64,000 nt of DNA from positions 1 to 64,000 of the forward strand of contig JASAMV010000804.1 in NCBI GenBank assembly GCA_030248065.1, read 5' to 3'. How positions within the stretch are numbered: position 1 is the first letter of the stretch; each line of letters begins with the position of its first letter. Positions 39,936 to 52,743 of the stretch are shown here, in pieces. The DNA is from Rhynchonema sp. JSB1_4 (lineage: Eukaryota > Nematoda > Chromadorea > Monhysterida > Xyalidae). The translations under genes were made by a program, and so were the position numbers. The notes below the pieces were generated by a model. That model saw only the letters and a list, made by a program, of their open reading frames with translations. It searched no databases and was not told the DNA's origin.

Positions 39936-42900
39936 CTACCATCGTATCTGTGCGCCAATATTCACCGGTAACGCACTATAACTGGTTAACAACCGTTGAT
40001 CAGTCCAATTGTTCTGCAGCCATTCGTTGGCAATATCCGAGATTAATGCTGTGCTTTCCGGGTCCTCTACCGTCAATGTTTCGTATTTGGATTCGACCTG
40101 ACCAAGTCGTGCTGTGCGCTCACTCGGCAGACGCGTCCGGATCTGCAAACAGCCTTCAGTTGCACCTGGGTGCCATGGTGGATTCGCACTGACGACGATC
40201 TGGTGCGCCAACCATATGGGATACAAGGGGCAGTCGAAAACGCACTGCACAGCTCGCCGGAGAACAGTGGCAAACACAAAATAAATGTGGTTGAATTTGA
40301 TCGTCAAAGCACAACACGCGCTTCTACAATCATTTTGTTCGACACAGCGCTTCTCTGCCTGCAGTGTGTTGCACCAAACAGGCCAGAAATGCACAATGCC
40401 ATATGCGACGTGTTTCCACGCTCATAATTCTCAACAAATTTGGAGATTTCCCCAGGGTTTCCTGAATTTTGAAGGTGATCCGTTCTCACCTGTCCGCCGC
40501 CATTCAAACATCCCGCCGGACACGCCATCACCTCCACATAGTCGTACTTCATTTTGTTGCGTTTCATTTTCAACATCAAATTCTGAATATTCCTGAATCC
40601 ATATGCGCGAGCGAAACGCAGCAGCACCTTGTTCACGTCACATGGATCGTGTAGGATGAGCTCGTCCAGATCTTTGTTCACTCTGAAAAATCGACAAAAT
40701 GCAATGAATAAAATGCTAACTTTTCACGGTACTGTACCATGAAGCCAAAATACGCGGGAGATACCAAGGATTAGGAAGGGGGAAGGTACCCAAATCAATC
40801 GAGGGCAGAGATACTGTACCACAGAAGAGAGCGCCAGGGGAACACACATTGTGCCTGCGAGGGACAGATACTCCCCCTTCGGGTACCTCATCCCCCCCGA
40901 GAGCCACACCACTGGGCCCGACTAGCGTTCAGAACAAGGTTGTATATACAAAGACTTGTTTTGTCCACTTTTGTTCTGTCCGTGACAGCACCGATTACAA
41001 ACCATCCAAAAGAGCCCCTTTCTATTCAATATCAACCTGTTGACCGTGTACTGACAGTTGTCAATGTCAAACAACGCTTTGGCCGCGAACTTGAGCACAA
41101 AATGCGCGTATCCACCTGACCCGCCGCCGAGATGGCGTGTCACCGCCATTGACCAGCTTGAACATGGAGGCCAACTGAAACGCAACAGTCAACCGTCATA
41201 CAGTGCAACGCTCCTGGTGGTAACCAGTCATAGGGTGATATTTTGGAAACGGTGTAAAGGTCAGTTGGGTGTAAAGGTCGGTGGAAAGCTCGGTCGACAG
41301 CTCAGTGTGATAGACCTCGGTGTAAACTGAAACATTCCACGTTAATAACAGGCAATGTTTCAAGTTTACACCGAGCTATGCCGACCGAGCTTTCGACCGA
41401 ACTTTACGCCGACCTTTACGCCCAACTGACCTTTACACCGTTTCGAAAATTCCACCCATAGTGACACACATGTGGCAAATGTTTCGTTTTTCAGCAATAC
41501 GTTAACATCATATTATGTATCATGCACAAAAAGACAACGCACATTGCATTGAGCAACCGCGACTCATCCACTTTGTCAACTGATGTTTCGCGCAATGCAT
41601 CAACCGCGTCCATCCACTCCACAAGTTCGGCTGCAAAAAAACATACCAAAATCATAAAGGCAAAATCATGGAGGCATGAATACTTAAAAAGGCCCAGTCA
41701 AGATAGCGGGGACAGTGACAGCAGCCTGGCACATCCGGTTCAAGCTCAGGTCTACAGAGTATGAAAGAAATACTTTTTCGCATTCGGTGCCTTTTGAAAA
41801 AAACGTTGTACTGTCCGTCACAGTAAACCATCGTCGGACGTATGCCTTTGCGAAGCCCATTGTCCGAGATAGCAATGGCTGTTTTGCCACCCGCTGTCTT
41901 ATCCGTTCCCTACTCCATTAACAGTCCAACAACGGATCAACCAAAGTACATCCTTCTGGCACCCTGCCAACCAGAGCTGATCACACAATCGGTTTCGGGC
42001 ATCGATTCATCATCATCCTTGTCCTGCCATCTCAATTGCGATCGTGACGCCTCCAGTTTCTTGTCAAAACACGGCATGACTGACGCGTGGTACACACGAC
42101 GGCTACTCGATACACCTGTGAACATTAATACGTTTTTATGTGACCTTTATTTGGGCAGGTTTTCCAATTTTACAATTAGGAGAGTGATGTTTCACTTGTG
42201 GGCGATGCCCAATTCGATCCCCCACATTCTTATTTTTTCCGGCAATTTTTGTTTCGGCATTTTTTTCGGCGTTTCTTTGCTTTCGGCATTTTTCCGGCAT
42301 TTTTTACGGCCACCGTGACACGACCGTTCCGTGAAACGTCAGCCAGCTGAACGCTGGTCATCACCAACTACTACACGAGCGTGCCACAAAGCCAGTGCAC
42401 AACAGGTCGCTATTTCAATGTGGGATGTGCAAAACTGTCTCGACGCCAAGTTGGAAAACTCAAGCAAGACCAACCGTCGCTCGGTCAAGCGGACCTAGAT
42501 GTCAGCAAAGTACATATACAGCTGTCTTGGTCAACTGCCGGCTGGCACACATTTGTGTTTACTCTCAATCTTGGGGTCGCAAACTCACCCATTTTTCTCG
42601 CCAAATAACTTTTCACCAACGACCCGGCGACGGCCTGCGGCGAGCGTGCGGCACTTAGATGCGGCACGATCGTGTCACCGTGCGTTTTCTCGGCGAAACA
42701 AATCCAGCCTGCAATCAACACAGTGATCAAGTGGTGGTGACAAGAAAAAGTTGCACATTTCTGAACAACCGTCAAGAAATAAAATTTGCGGCTTGGGCTT
42801 ATGACATCATACAACACCGACCAACCGGGGCAGGCAGACGCAAACAGTGTGTGTTGTTGTTGAGGTTTGTCGACATCAACAGTGCTCGGCTGTTTACGTC

Positions 42901-44341
42901 CGTTGACAAACTCGTGTGCCGATGCCAACAGTGAGAATGCACGTGTGAAAGACGTCGACAGAATGTGCTCCACACCTGCAACGAATGCTGTTCTTTTTGG
43001 CGTTGTTCGTTTTCTGTAATTGAAGTCCTTTTGTTGACGAGCACGCCGTCGTCATGTGATACTGATACAATAACTGCCAAATTTTTTAAGCCTACGCCCA
43101 GAGCATTTGTCGATGTCAGAAAAAAAATGCGCTCGGATTTCTTGGTCCACTTTTTGCTGCATGGTGCATACACGACTTGTTTCATGTAAAAAAAACAAAA
43201 AAATAATTCTTTCCCTTCAAATTTCTGACTAGGTTTCGTGGGGCATTCGAGACCAAATCCAAGAACAGACGAAACAGGCACATACATACCTTGATCAATC
43301 AAAAATCGGCTGACAATGATGAGAGCGTCCTGCATTTCGCAGTTTCGTTCGGCCGCCAGCGATGCAAGTGATTGGGGTGACACACTGACAAAGACAGTGT
43401 GCGACTGCAACAAAATGGCAGCCGCATTATTGTGAGTGAGCCAGGCAGGAAAAGATCACAAAAAGATGGTCGCATACAAATATCACTCTCTATCCTGTAC
43501 TTTGCACGTGGCCAAATTATTTTGCTCAGCGGACATTTTCGAATGTAACAAAACCAGCAGCGTCATACACAGTGGTTCATTAGTCGTCGGTGGTGCGTAC
43601 GCTTTACTACGCTAGTGGCCGGCGATTTTTTTTACCAAAAATACTCTCCACATGAATCAAAGAACCTAGCCACTTTACGTGAAGGGACCAAATGACGTCA
43701 CCTTTGCTTTCAACACGTTTTGCAATGCCTTGTACGATTGCTGCTCGATGAGTATGCTCTCAGCAGTGGTCACACAGCCGCTACAAGCCAGACAGTCATT
43801 GAGCGTGATCTGGACTGCTTCAGTGTCCGGTTTCTGCGACAACGGTGCATCTTCGGCGTTGTCAACTGTCAGGCGAACAGCCGACGTCGGTTTGTTGTCA
43901 TCTGTCGCTGCTGGTGACACTAACTTTTGTGACAGATTGAAGGAAGGGGTCGTTGTCTTGGGCGGTTCATGGCCGGCTGCGGATTTGAGTTTGTCGACGA
44001 TCGGCTTGATACAATTCTGCAATGGGTCAACATTAATGATTGACTGTCTTACGGTTGTTTATAAAGCAGTTCGCAATCACCCGCACGACTAATTTGAAGC
44101 ACATTTCAACACATACTGCCTGGATCATCATAAAGCCCACTCCGCAGGTACGTACCGTCTAATATTGTATTATCAAAGAGATGATCACAATCGTTCTCCG
44201 GTCGGAGCCGCAAACACTTGTCCAGCCCCTTCTTTTCCAGAGCAACGGATCAGTAACGGACAAAGTTCCCACCTGAGACGGAGCAATATAATCGTCAATA
44301 TTGCTGATTCGAATCGTCCCACTAAATCCAGAATCAGTCAT
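39936..44341 (-). CDS. CIAO3: Cytosolic iron-sulfur assembly component 3 (NARFL)
   Basis: Fe-only-hydrogenase-like protein of the CIA machinery. It links the NUBP scaffold to the CIAO1-CIAO2B-MMS19 targeting complex. Minus-strand exons: 44341-44273, 44016-43702, 43404-43290, 42975-42826, 42708-42589, 42115-41972, 41630-41543, 41174-41037, 40682-40490, 40142-39936. They sum to 1539 nt, 512 residues, all phases consistent. All eight cluster cysteines seen in the family appear: N-terminal SQNCIKP (about C25) and NDCLACSGC (about C98, C101, C104), then [14 protein letters not shown] and [14 protein letters not shown]. The protein ends GAQIRW, the Trp-terminal CIA targeting tail. The acidic/Pro linker between the first two Cys groups is longer than in human. 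The intron at 41,175-41,542 holds a palindromic MITE. Confidence 0.97.
40735..40915. mobile_element. Fragment of a CAGTGGTG-type hAT MITE in a CIAO3 intron
   Basis: The right end GAGCCACACCACTG at about 40,914 and internal GGTACC/TACTGTACC words fit the MITE families above. The left end is missing or diverged. Confidence 0.5.
41233..41457. mobile_element. Palindromic MITE, copy 2 (CIAO3 intron), 3-bp duplication ATA
   Basis: A 225-bp hairpin element nearly identical to 13,972-14,197. Flanked by ATA (41230-41232 and 41458-41460). Ends GGGTGATATTTTGG and GAAAATTCCACCC. Confidence 0.87.
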
Positions 44342-45225
44342 GGTTATGTGCCGGTAACAAAATACTTGTTGCTTGAGAATAGAAATCTGGAACAAAAAAA
44401 CTACTGTAATTGCATGAAAAATTATAATCGATAAGATTATAGTTGTATATTGACACCAATGCAATCGTGCAAGGCCGGATTGAGAACATCCGTTTGGAGC
44501 TATTTGGCACTGGCCACAAGGTACAGCAATCGCAATCAACGATGAAGGATAAAACTGTTTATAATCCACCACTATGATATTGACAATAATGAATAAATCA
44601 ACAACAACAACAAGATCGCGGGCTAAGGAATCAAAAAACATAATCTTCAGAATAAAGACAAGAAAAATAGCACGAATCAAGAACCTGTGGGGCTAATAAA
44701 TAGACGTACAGCACAGGATAGCAATGTCAGCCGCAGGGAAATAATAACACACGTTATCGCACAAACGCAAGATATACTTCAGGCAGAAAAAGGAACGAAA
44801 GCCTAAAAGCGAGATAATAGGTCAAAACCAAAGACACAGTTACTCGAGGAACAGCGTAAAAATGACAACGACAGCTCAGACAAAGACAAGGTCAGTGTGT
44901 ACACCTGAAATGACGAGAACAACGAATTGGAGAGAAAACAACGAACAGTTTTAAACAGTGGATTTTACGGCGCACGGTGACCCCAGAAATCTTGAAACAC
45001 AAAACAGTTCCTTGGGCGAACAACTGTCCAAGCTGGTAAATGACAAAGGTCCTAAGAAATAAGCTGTGCTGTTTGCAAAACAGACAATACAGACAGTGAT
45101 TTTTGGATGCAGTATGATTATTACAAACTCACAGTGCTGATAAGCTGAAACAACAAATAGGACACGATACTTTTTCCTTGCTGAACAGGATAACGATGAT
45201 TTGCCGTGGAACCGACAATCAGAAT

Positions 45226-48200
45226 TCACATGGACTTGACTTTCAACTGCTTCATGCGCGGCGCCTTACGTTTCGCCTCGCGTTTCTGCTCGATTTTCTA
45301 AAAAAAAGAAAAAAATGCCATTATTACACTAACTGCACCTGTAACAATTAATCCTGCAATGCAGGACCCAATGCGGGACCCAACCAAATCGAACACAATA
45401 TGGCCCGACCTCCAATCGTCGCTGTTTCTCCGGGTCCTCCTCCTCCAACAGTCGTTGTTTGCGTTCCCTGATCTTCTCCTCCCGGCGTGCTTGCGCCTGT
45501 TCCTGTCGGTGTGCGTGCGTGGTCTTCAGGAACGACTCCTGTGCTTGTTGACGATTGCGGTCGGCCTTGATTTTGCCCTGAATAATCAAGCACCACATGT
45601 CCACGTCCGCGAATCAACATCGATATGCGGTCGGAACAAAAAAACAGTGATTGCCCCTGATCAGTGAAATTTCCACGAAACGGACATGTGCGACTTCGGT
45701 TTTTGCATTCAATTTGTTTTGCGAAAATGAGGTGTCGCGGCTAACAGAACAGTAGTGTATAAAACAACGGCAGCCATGACACCAAAAAGGCTAGAGAGAA
45801 TCGCACTACACAATAGGGGCCGGTGTGTTGTCCCCCGCTGTCCTGCGCTTCGTGGTTGTTGAGCCCCCCCCCAGGAACGCACCTCACGCGACAAACGGAA
45901 TCGACGCGCCTTCTCCAAACAGTGGAACACGAGCTGCATCAGCGGTTTGGTGCTTTCCACCGAATTCTCACTCGCCGACAATTTGCCGGGGATGTTGAAG
46001 CCGAACACCAGCACCGCAGACGTATCGGGCATTTTCGTGAATGTTTCGCCCCTGCAATTGTTGCACGTACGAGTTTCTCTACACCGTGTTGGAAATTTTT
46101 CCGCGATTTTTGTGTTTTAGGTGCTTCCGAAAATCAAAAAAATCGCTATTGTTCTTTTTTCAGCTCCTTTTTTACAGTAAGCTAAACTGTGAAACATTTT
46201 TGCACAGAGCTCATGAGACGACTTTTTTTAAAAGCTTGCTTAGCCAGATTCAAAAATGCTCAAGTTAAACGTATTTCGAATGCTTACGCGAACAGCAACG
46301 TTGTTCAAAACACAAATGTTTTGGGATTCTTTCTTTTTCGAAATACGTCATTGGATCTGCACAAGTCAACTTCAAAAAAGTCGTCTCATGAGCTCGTGGG
46401 ACTATACTATTTTGGCGTGAAGCACAACCAGCAGTGGCGCACCTGGGAACGGGCAAATTGGGCAATGCCCAGGGTGTCTCAAAAGTGCCCATGGGCACAA
46501 TTTTGCCAAAAGTGCCCATGGGCACAATTTAATTCCCTCAAAATGCCCATGGGCAGAGGCAGTGGCGCAACAGCCATATGGGCACCTTGGTCAGGTGCCC
46601 ATAGTCAATTTGAGGTGGTGGTCAATTCAAAAAATTTGAGGTGGTCAATTCAAAAAATGGTGCCCATGGGCACTTTTGGCGAGTTTTCAGGTGGCGATGG
46701 GCACTTTTTTTGACATGGAAGTGTGAGAAATGCGGTTTCCAAAGGTACAAAGAGCGAAAAAATCTAAAAATTTTCGCGCTGCGCGCGTTTCTCCCCGTTT
46801 CCGTTTGTGTCAATGTTGCCCATAACTGGTCTAAGTAAGCGTAGACTTGCTACTCCACTGCAATATATAGCAGTAAGTACTACAATCATGTTCATTACAA
46901 CACGCTGATTGGCATTGGTTGCAAAACAGGGGGGCTTCAAAGTTCATCTGCCGACGGTCAAACGCACTTAGAGTCTAGTGAATTGGGCACAGTGTGTTTG
47001 TTGGCGAACTCCAGACCAAATGAGATGTGAAAGACAGTCGGTCATGATTTACAAATAAAAAACACCTGTTAAATACGTCCAAACAGCCATTTTACCACAA
47101 AATTCCTCCGAAATCTGAAAATTTTGCGCTTCGCGCGACGTTCAGTAACAGTTCTCTTCTTCATCCAGTCTAAGAGCGTTGGACCAAGTAAAGGGCACAT
47201 TCAGGGGGCAGAAGGCCCGTGCTCCCCTTGTACAACTTCGCCCCAGACTGAATGGGCAATGTCTGGGATCCCCTCGCCTGATACAACCCCCCTATGTTTG
47301 GCATGGTACAGAAGGTATTCCCCCGATTTTTATCCCGGTATAGTAGGTACATATCCCCGATTTTGCCCCAAAAGTGTTACTTTTTGACCATGATGACCAA
47401 AATTAGAGGTGGTTTTTGCCTCACAATACTCAAAATTCGCGCGCCAAAAATTGCGCGAAAAGAATAGAAATTGGTGAAAACGCACGAGGTAAAATTGACA
47501 AATGTCGGGTTTGCAACAAGCACTAGGTAAAAATGCATTTTTCCAAAAGTGCCCATACTGATTCCAAAACCTGTGTGCGCCACTGACAACCAGTAGGTCT
47601 AAGGACGTGTGCAGCCGTGATTTCTCATTTGTGTCAATATACGAGACCTCTAGTGAATGAAGTGAGTGAATAATGCGAATCTTACTTTGGCTACATCACT
47701 AGATATCTGACTAACACCCCCGGCAACCCAGGATCTGATCAAGCATCACTGACGAACAATTGAGCAAAGCACAGAAAAACGGGTTGGGGGTCAACAGAGC
47801 AGAATTTACAAGAGGTCCACAAGAAGTCTTGGCCCCAATCAAACCAAAGTCGAGCAAAATGAGTAAATAGGAGGACCAAGCCTAACCCATTTGAACACAT
47901 AACAACACTGCTGTGACCCAATTCGTTTCTGTTCAAACAGGCAGTGACTCACTCCTGCGGTCGCAGTCCGCTGTACTGATCCGACATGTGCACATACTCG
48001 ACGCTCTGTTCGTATCTGGTCAACCATTGTTGCACGCGCGGGTCGACCATCGCCGCCGTCGCCTCCCCGATCTCGCTGTACAACACGTAGCCGTCGGGCA
48101 GACCGTGCGATTCGGCGTTCTTCTTCTCGACCGTGAAGTGCGACTACAATGAACGAACGCAGTGCAATAATATTGGGTACCATGTTGTTGATAAGCAGTG

Positions 48201-50795
48201 GGGATTTCGAAAAAAGTGACCCCACAATTTTTGTAAAAGTGCCAAAAATAGCTCCAAAAGTGTTCAAAACAACCTTTTCTTAGGCAAGCAAGTAATTTTT
48301 GACGCCTTGAGGCGGAAATGGTCAATTTTGGTGCTTCTCGAGATTAAACAATTATTTCCCTATATCCCATACCAGGGGCTAATCCCACAAACGACGCCGC
48401 CAAGTGGACAACAAACGAGACCCAACAAGCACCCACCAAGTCCATCATCTCCTTGGCCAATTTGCTGACCGATTTCTTCTGTCCGAAAGCGAACACATAC
48501 GTGTCCATTTCGTTCGGCTCGAGTTCAATGCGAATTGCCTGCATTAATTCATTGATTGATTGATCATACAGTGCGTGCCCAGCCAATCAATAACTTACAA
48601 TCGAATCGTATTTGGGCTTGATAAATTGCGAGATGACCGAAACGAGATCCTGCCGTTTGATGAGTTTGATTTGAACGAGCATGCCAAGACAGCCGGCTCG
48701 GCCTGCAAATAGTTGGTGGAATAAAAAGGCAGCACAATCAGACACAGACAATCACATTCCCTACAACAGTTTGTGTGAGAAAATATTGTGTTCAGCTTTA
48801 CCACAAAAGTGAATTGATCATCTCTCATCCGCGAAACGTGTCTGGTCAAACTTCACATGAGCAGCAATTTATCAATGATTCATTAATTTTTTATGCCCAG
48901 AACACAACGGTGCAAAAACCACCGTGATCTTGGTAATGATGCCGACTTTGCACGAACACAGTTCGGTTCTCGGTTCGGTGAGAGGGTCCGAAACTATATA
49001 TGCAGCTTTATACCACTCTATAATCTTGATCACATTTATAAGAACTAAATGAAACACTGCTACACACTCCTCTCACTCACAAAACATACAAAATAAAACT
49101 GACCAGAGCACCATAATGAGTACGAAGCATCAGTATCCTTGACCAACACCTGTTGTTTGGGTTCAGTGCCCGTACCATCATCACCTGTCAAATTGGAATG
49201 GCATTTTCGCTCTTGGTATTTGTAATCACAACCCAGCACGTGTTGACTAAGGAAAATATTATGCCTCTAACCAACGATTGCCCACTGATCCTCGAGTAAA
49301 TCTTTGTGCGTTTCAAACCAGGCGTAGGCCAACGATTGATTCTTCGTTTTCCCGTAAATGTAATTGAGCAAATACACGACTAGACCAGACAACATCAACA
49401 GCTCGACTTGATAATTGCTCCAGTTGTTGCGCAAATGCGCCGGCACCTGATGTGCGCAATCAGAATTAAGAAGCATCTTGGATTTGCGTCTGTTTGGTTT
49501 GAGAATTTTTCAGAAAGCGTTGCCTGTTTTTGTTGACAGTTCTACTCTCGATCAGCGTTAAAGGCGTTTGCTCATAATTGTCTTGGAAAAAACTTTCACG
49601 CTTGGACCATTCCTTGGGCCAGAACCATTTGTACAGAACCAAACTTCACAAGGTAACGTAACTAACATCCAACTAAATTGGTCGACCTATATATCGCTGC
49701 AATTAAATGAACAACGGGTACGCAAAACGAACATCAGCAAATCGCAGCTGTTGGCTTGAGGACTGTTTTTTCGGCTCTTTGCCACCGCCACCACTGCCGC
49801 TTGAAGAACTGTCCATTTGATCCTTATTAAAATTCTCAAACTCGCTCTCGTCCGTCAAATGTGAAAATTCGTCGTCTTCCTGCAAAAAAGTTGTGCGCAA
49901 TGTTGAACATTGAACAATATTTTCATAACAAAAGTTCATAACTGACAAAGAACAAACTTCTTCGATGACACCTTCGTCTTCGAAGTCGTCCGCTTCATCC
50001 TGTTCAATTTCTTCCTCGATGCTGATTGGCTCGGCCGATGGAGGTGGCTGGCCTGGTTGGTGCTGGCGCTCGTGTTGCTCCTGTAATTTGGTACGAACGT
50101 CACATGTGAAACAAGACGCAATCAGCCGCACAGCGAATACAGGAAATCAATCAACCAAAAAAACAAGTTTATACCCCGTTCAGTGCCCTCCCCCCTAGGG
50201 TACACGAATTTCGCGACCAAGATATGCTACTAGACACTAATTTCACCTACAGGCTCCATGTGAACTAATTCCCCGGCTTTTGCCTAAAATAGGTGATTTT
50301 ATGTTGATGTTCTCAAATATGGCCAAAATACCCTTTTGGGTCAAAAATAGGTCAAATTTCCGACCTGAAAAAAAGACTTTTCCTGAATTTGGGTCTTCCC
50401 CTCCTTCCCACCAAAGGGTACACTAATGGGGAGGAAAAGAAGGAGCACTAATTTCCCTGCCGAGCAGGAACTACTCTTCCCTAGCTCGAACCAACGTGCC
50501 TTGTTTATTTTGTTCCACGTCCGCAATTTTCTGGCTTTCTGTGATGTACGGATATTTGGTTACAAAACAACCAGGGCACCAGACCGGCGCGGTCCAGAAT
50601 TTTTCCATTTAGATTTTAACGGTATATTATCAGCTATCAGCTCACCTGCTCTTTTTTCTGCGTCTGCAACACATCGGCGTCGTCAAACTCTTCAAATTCG
50701 GCGAATTCGTTAGCGTCCAAGTCAACTTGTCCGTGTTTGTGTTGACCGTGTGTTGTTGGCACCAACAGAGTCGACAGCAACACCAACAGCCACAT
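45226..50795 (-). CDS. CCDC47: CCDC47, PAT-complex ER membrane chaperone subunit
   Basis: Single-pass ER membrane protein (calumin) that, with WDR83OS/Asterix, shelters transmembrane helices during multipass protein biogenesis at the translocon. Minus-strand exons: 50795-50646, 50080-49958, 49879-49733, 49446-49272, 49184-49104, 48702-48599, 48538-48437, 48143-47953, 46051-45883, 45577-45410, 45297-45226. They sum to 1482 nt, 493 residues (human 483), in phase. Signal peptide [17 protein letters not shown], an acidic lumenal region, VPAHLRNNW and one helix ([17 protein letters not shown], about 156-172). Then [59 protein letters not shown] and a basic coiled coil with [12 protein letters not shown]. 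The tail MKQLKVKSM is the CCDC47 signature. Introns contain a foldback and a 1.15-kb hAT MITE. Confidence 0.96.
46204..46406. mobile_element. Foldback element, copy 2, in a CCDC47 intron
   Basis: GAGCTCATGAGACGACTTTTTT on the left is mirrored by AAAAAAGTCGTCTCATGAGCTC, followed by GTGGGACTATA on the right. Same end type as 1-356. Confidence 0.75.
46432..47585. mobile_element. 1.15-kb hAT-type element in a CCDC47 intron, target duplication ACAACCAG
   Basis: Begins CAGTGGCGCACCTGGG and ends CTGTGTGCGCCACTG. The flanks 46424-46431 and 47586-47593 are exactly ACAACCAG. Subterminal AAAGTGCCCATGGGCA repeats. Two CG-rich hairpins (TCGCGCTGCGCGCG near 46,775 and GCGCTTCGCGCG near 47,128). No transposase frame. 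Confidence 0.95.
50170..50480. mobile_element. Decayed hAT-type MITE in CCDC47 intron 1
   Basis: Shares ACCTGAAAAAAAGACTTTTCCTG and CACTAATTTCCC words and their order with 27,245-27,630. The ends (CAGTGCCCTCC and GAGCAGGAACTACTC) are diverged. Confidence 0.55.
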
Positions 50796-50855
50796 TGATT
50801 CCACTGAAATATTATTGGAGTCACCAATAAATACGAAACCGATCTTGATCTCATT

Positions 50856-51603
50856 CAATGGTGTAGCAGGCGGGGGTGGGGGGGGTCCCCCCAAGGCAGT
50901 GTAGTGGCAGGCCCATGTGTGGGAGGTAAGTATGATGCGGGGTTGGGACCGGAAGCGTGAGAGGTATGATTTTGGTCACCCAAAAAAGCGAAAAAACACC
51001 GTTTTTGTGATACAATTTTGGCCAAAAATTGAAGTGAAAATAGTACTTTTTCAAAATTTTCGCCGAAAATCGCCTAAAAACAGGTATTATGTGTGGGTTT
51101 GCGATTTTTGGGAAAATAAGGTCGAAAAACACCGATTTTTGCCTTAAAAAGGTATAAAATTGCTTGTGAGAGGTATGATTTGGAGTTGTGAGAGGTAAGT
51201 ACTCACCCCCCCCCCAACCCCCCCCTCGGGATTTGTGGAAGGTAAGTACTGAGAGGGGGGGGGTAACCCCCCCCCCCAACCCCCCCCCCAGCCACTACTA
51301 TGCCCCAAGGTACAGCAGGTAGGTAGGTTGACGCTCCATCCTGGTACAGTAGGTAGGTCGCCGCCCGGCGGCTGGTACAGTACGTTGCTATTTTGGCTCA
51401 AAATGGTATAAAATTGGTATTTTTCACTCCAAATAGTCTTAAAATCGCGCGCTTAGCGTTTTAGAGTACATTTTCATCAAAATTTCGATCTAAAAAAATT
51501 TCTTCCCCTCCCCCCAAGCTCGGACGGTACAGTAGGTAGGTTGCCGCCCCACATTTTTGGTGGTACAGTAGGTTGCCGCCCCGCCTGGGTAGCTACACCA
51601 CTG
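50856..51603. mobile_element. hAT-type MITE just upstream of the CCDC47 start
   Basis: Begins CAATGGTGTAGC and ends GGGTAGCTACACCACTG. The flanks are ATCTCATT and ATCTCATC, a 7-of-8 match. It starts 61 bp upstream of the CCDC47 ATG, so it probably lies in the 5' leader or promoter. It holds a nested element at 50,897-51,302. Confidence 0.87.
50897..51302. mobile_element. Nested hAT-type MITE, target duplication CCCCAAGG
   Basis: Begins CAGTGTAGTGGCAGGCCC and ends CAGCCACTACTATG. Exact flanks CCCCAAGG at 50889-50896 and 51303-51310. Contains GGGAGGTAAGTATGATGCGG near its left end, a perfect splice-donor-like word shared with 26,966 and 9,670. Confidence 0.92.
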
Positions 51604-52039
51604 ATCTCATCTCATTTATTCTGAAAGAAAAAAAGGAAAATACCTTTTCCTCTCCACTTTCGTACAAAAACAGCCATATTAACAAAAAAATCCAACAAAG
51701 GTTTTTGAAGCTAAAAATTATTTTTATGTGGTCGCAATCGGGTGGCACGGCCCGATTTTTTGGTCAGATGTTTCTCATGATATTTTGCGTTTTTCTGAAG
51801 CGACTTTTGGCAGAAAACTCGAAAAAGTTGCGATCCAAGCGTGCATAAATCGCGCGCAGCGCGCACCGTTGTGATACATTTTGTGATTCTGTGTGCATTG
51901 AGTTTCCGTTTGCTTGTCTTCGTTAGGGGGTAATCCACCCCCTGGCCCTTGCCCTGCCACTGGGGAGCATTGGCACTGGCCCATTTTGAAAAAAATGGGC
52001 CCGAACTCAAAAAAGCCCGGTCCCCCGAACAAAACTTAC
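51604..52039. other. Repeat-like intergenic DNA
   Basis: Contains a CG hairpin (ATCGCGCGCAGCGCGCAC near 51,848) and a right-end-like CCCTGCCACTG near 51,962, so part of another hAT element is likely. Left end not found. Confidence 0.45.
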
Positions 52040-52359
52040 GCAATGCCGCGCGCCCGAGTCGTCGGGTGTGAAACGCCAAATGCGAACCCATTTGAAACAC
52101 AAATGAATGATCTCGTCGTCGGTTGCACCTTGTCGATCGTCCTTCAAATCAAGCAAGCAAGATAAAAAAATCCACACGATCTCTTCCATTCATATTGTTC
52201 GGTCCGAATCCACGACGGAAGTTTGAATCTTCGCAAAACGGCCGCCGCAAAACTGGTGGTGCGGCAGCAGTCGTCTGTCTGTCGGGCTGGGGCAAATCCC
52301 ATGGGGGCATCTGACGCATCTACCTTCTGCTTCTGGACGACTTTGTGTGGAGCAAACAT
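52040..52359 (-). pseudogene. Two leading exons of an unknown, possibly broken gene
   Basis: Not recognised. On the minus strand, an ATG at 52359 opens MFAPHKVVQKQK and ends at a GTAGAT donor (52324). A second exon, 52141-52040 (34 codons, same phase), carries DDEIIHLCFKWVRIWRF and ends at a perfect GTAAGT donor. No continuation exon is visible between here and CCDC47, where transposons occupy most of the space. It may be a gene whose 3' part was lost or displaced, or one whose next exon I could not recognise. It lies 385 bp downstream of the neighbouring membrane-protein gene, on the same strand. Confidence 0.45.
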
Positions 52360-52743
52360 GACGGGTTAATAAGAGCGATTTCAGGCTCGTTTACATCGAT
52401 TGACAAGCTATCTGCATTCATATTTGTGGTCAATTTTGAATCAGATATTATACGTATTTCAAGTTTAATGGAAATCCAAAGTGCTAATCACTAAATGTAC
52501 CATGTTTCATCCTTTAATCAAAATCCACTGGGTGAGAAAATGTAATTTATGCACCAACATATTTTGACACACAGGTTGATACAATGAGAACACACATTAA
52601 GTTGGGAAACAGTTCTTCTGGGAACAAAAACGCAAAGCAAGCACGACACAACAATCTTGTCACTAATATGCAATAACATTGGTAGTTATTATAAGTTGAT
52701 TATTTATGCAGAAATGAGCAACAACCAAGCTCAGTTGAGTGCT

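Noticed and set aside
39936..40394. Single 152-residue minus-strand frame as a gene
   Set aside because: Only its last 69 codons are coding. The upstream part is the intron before the last CIAO3 exon.
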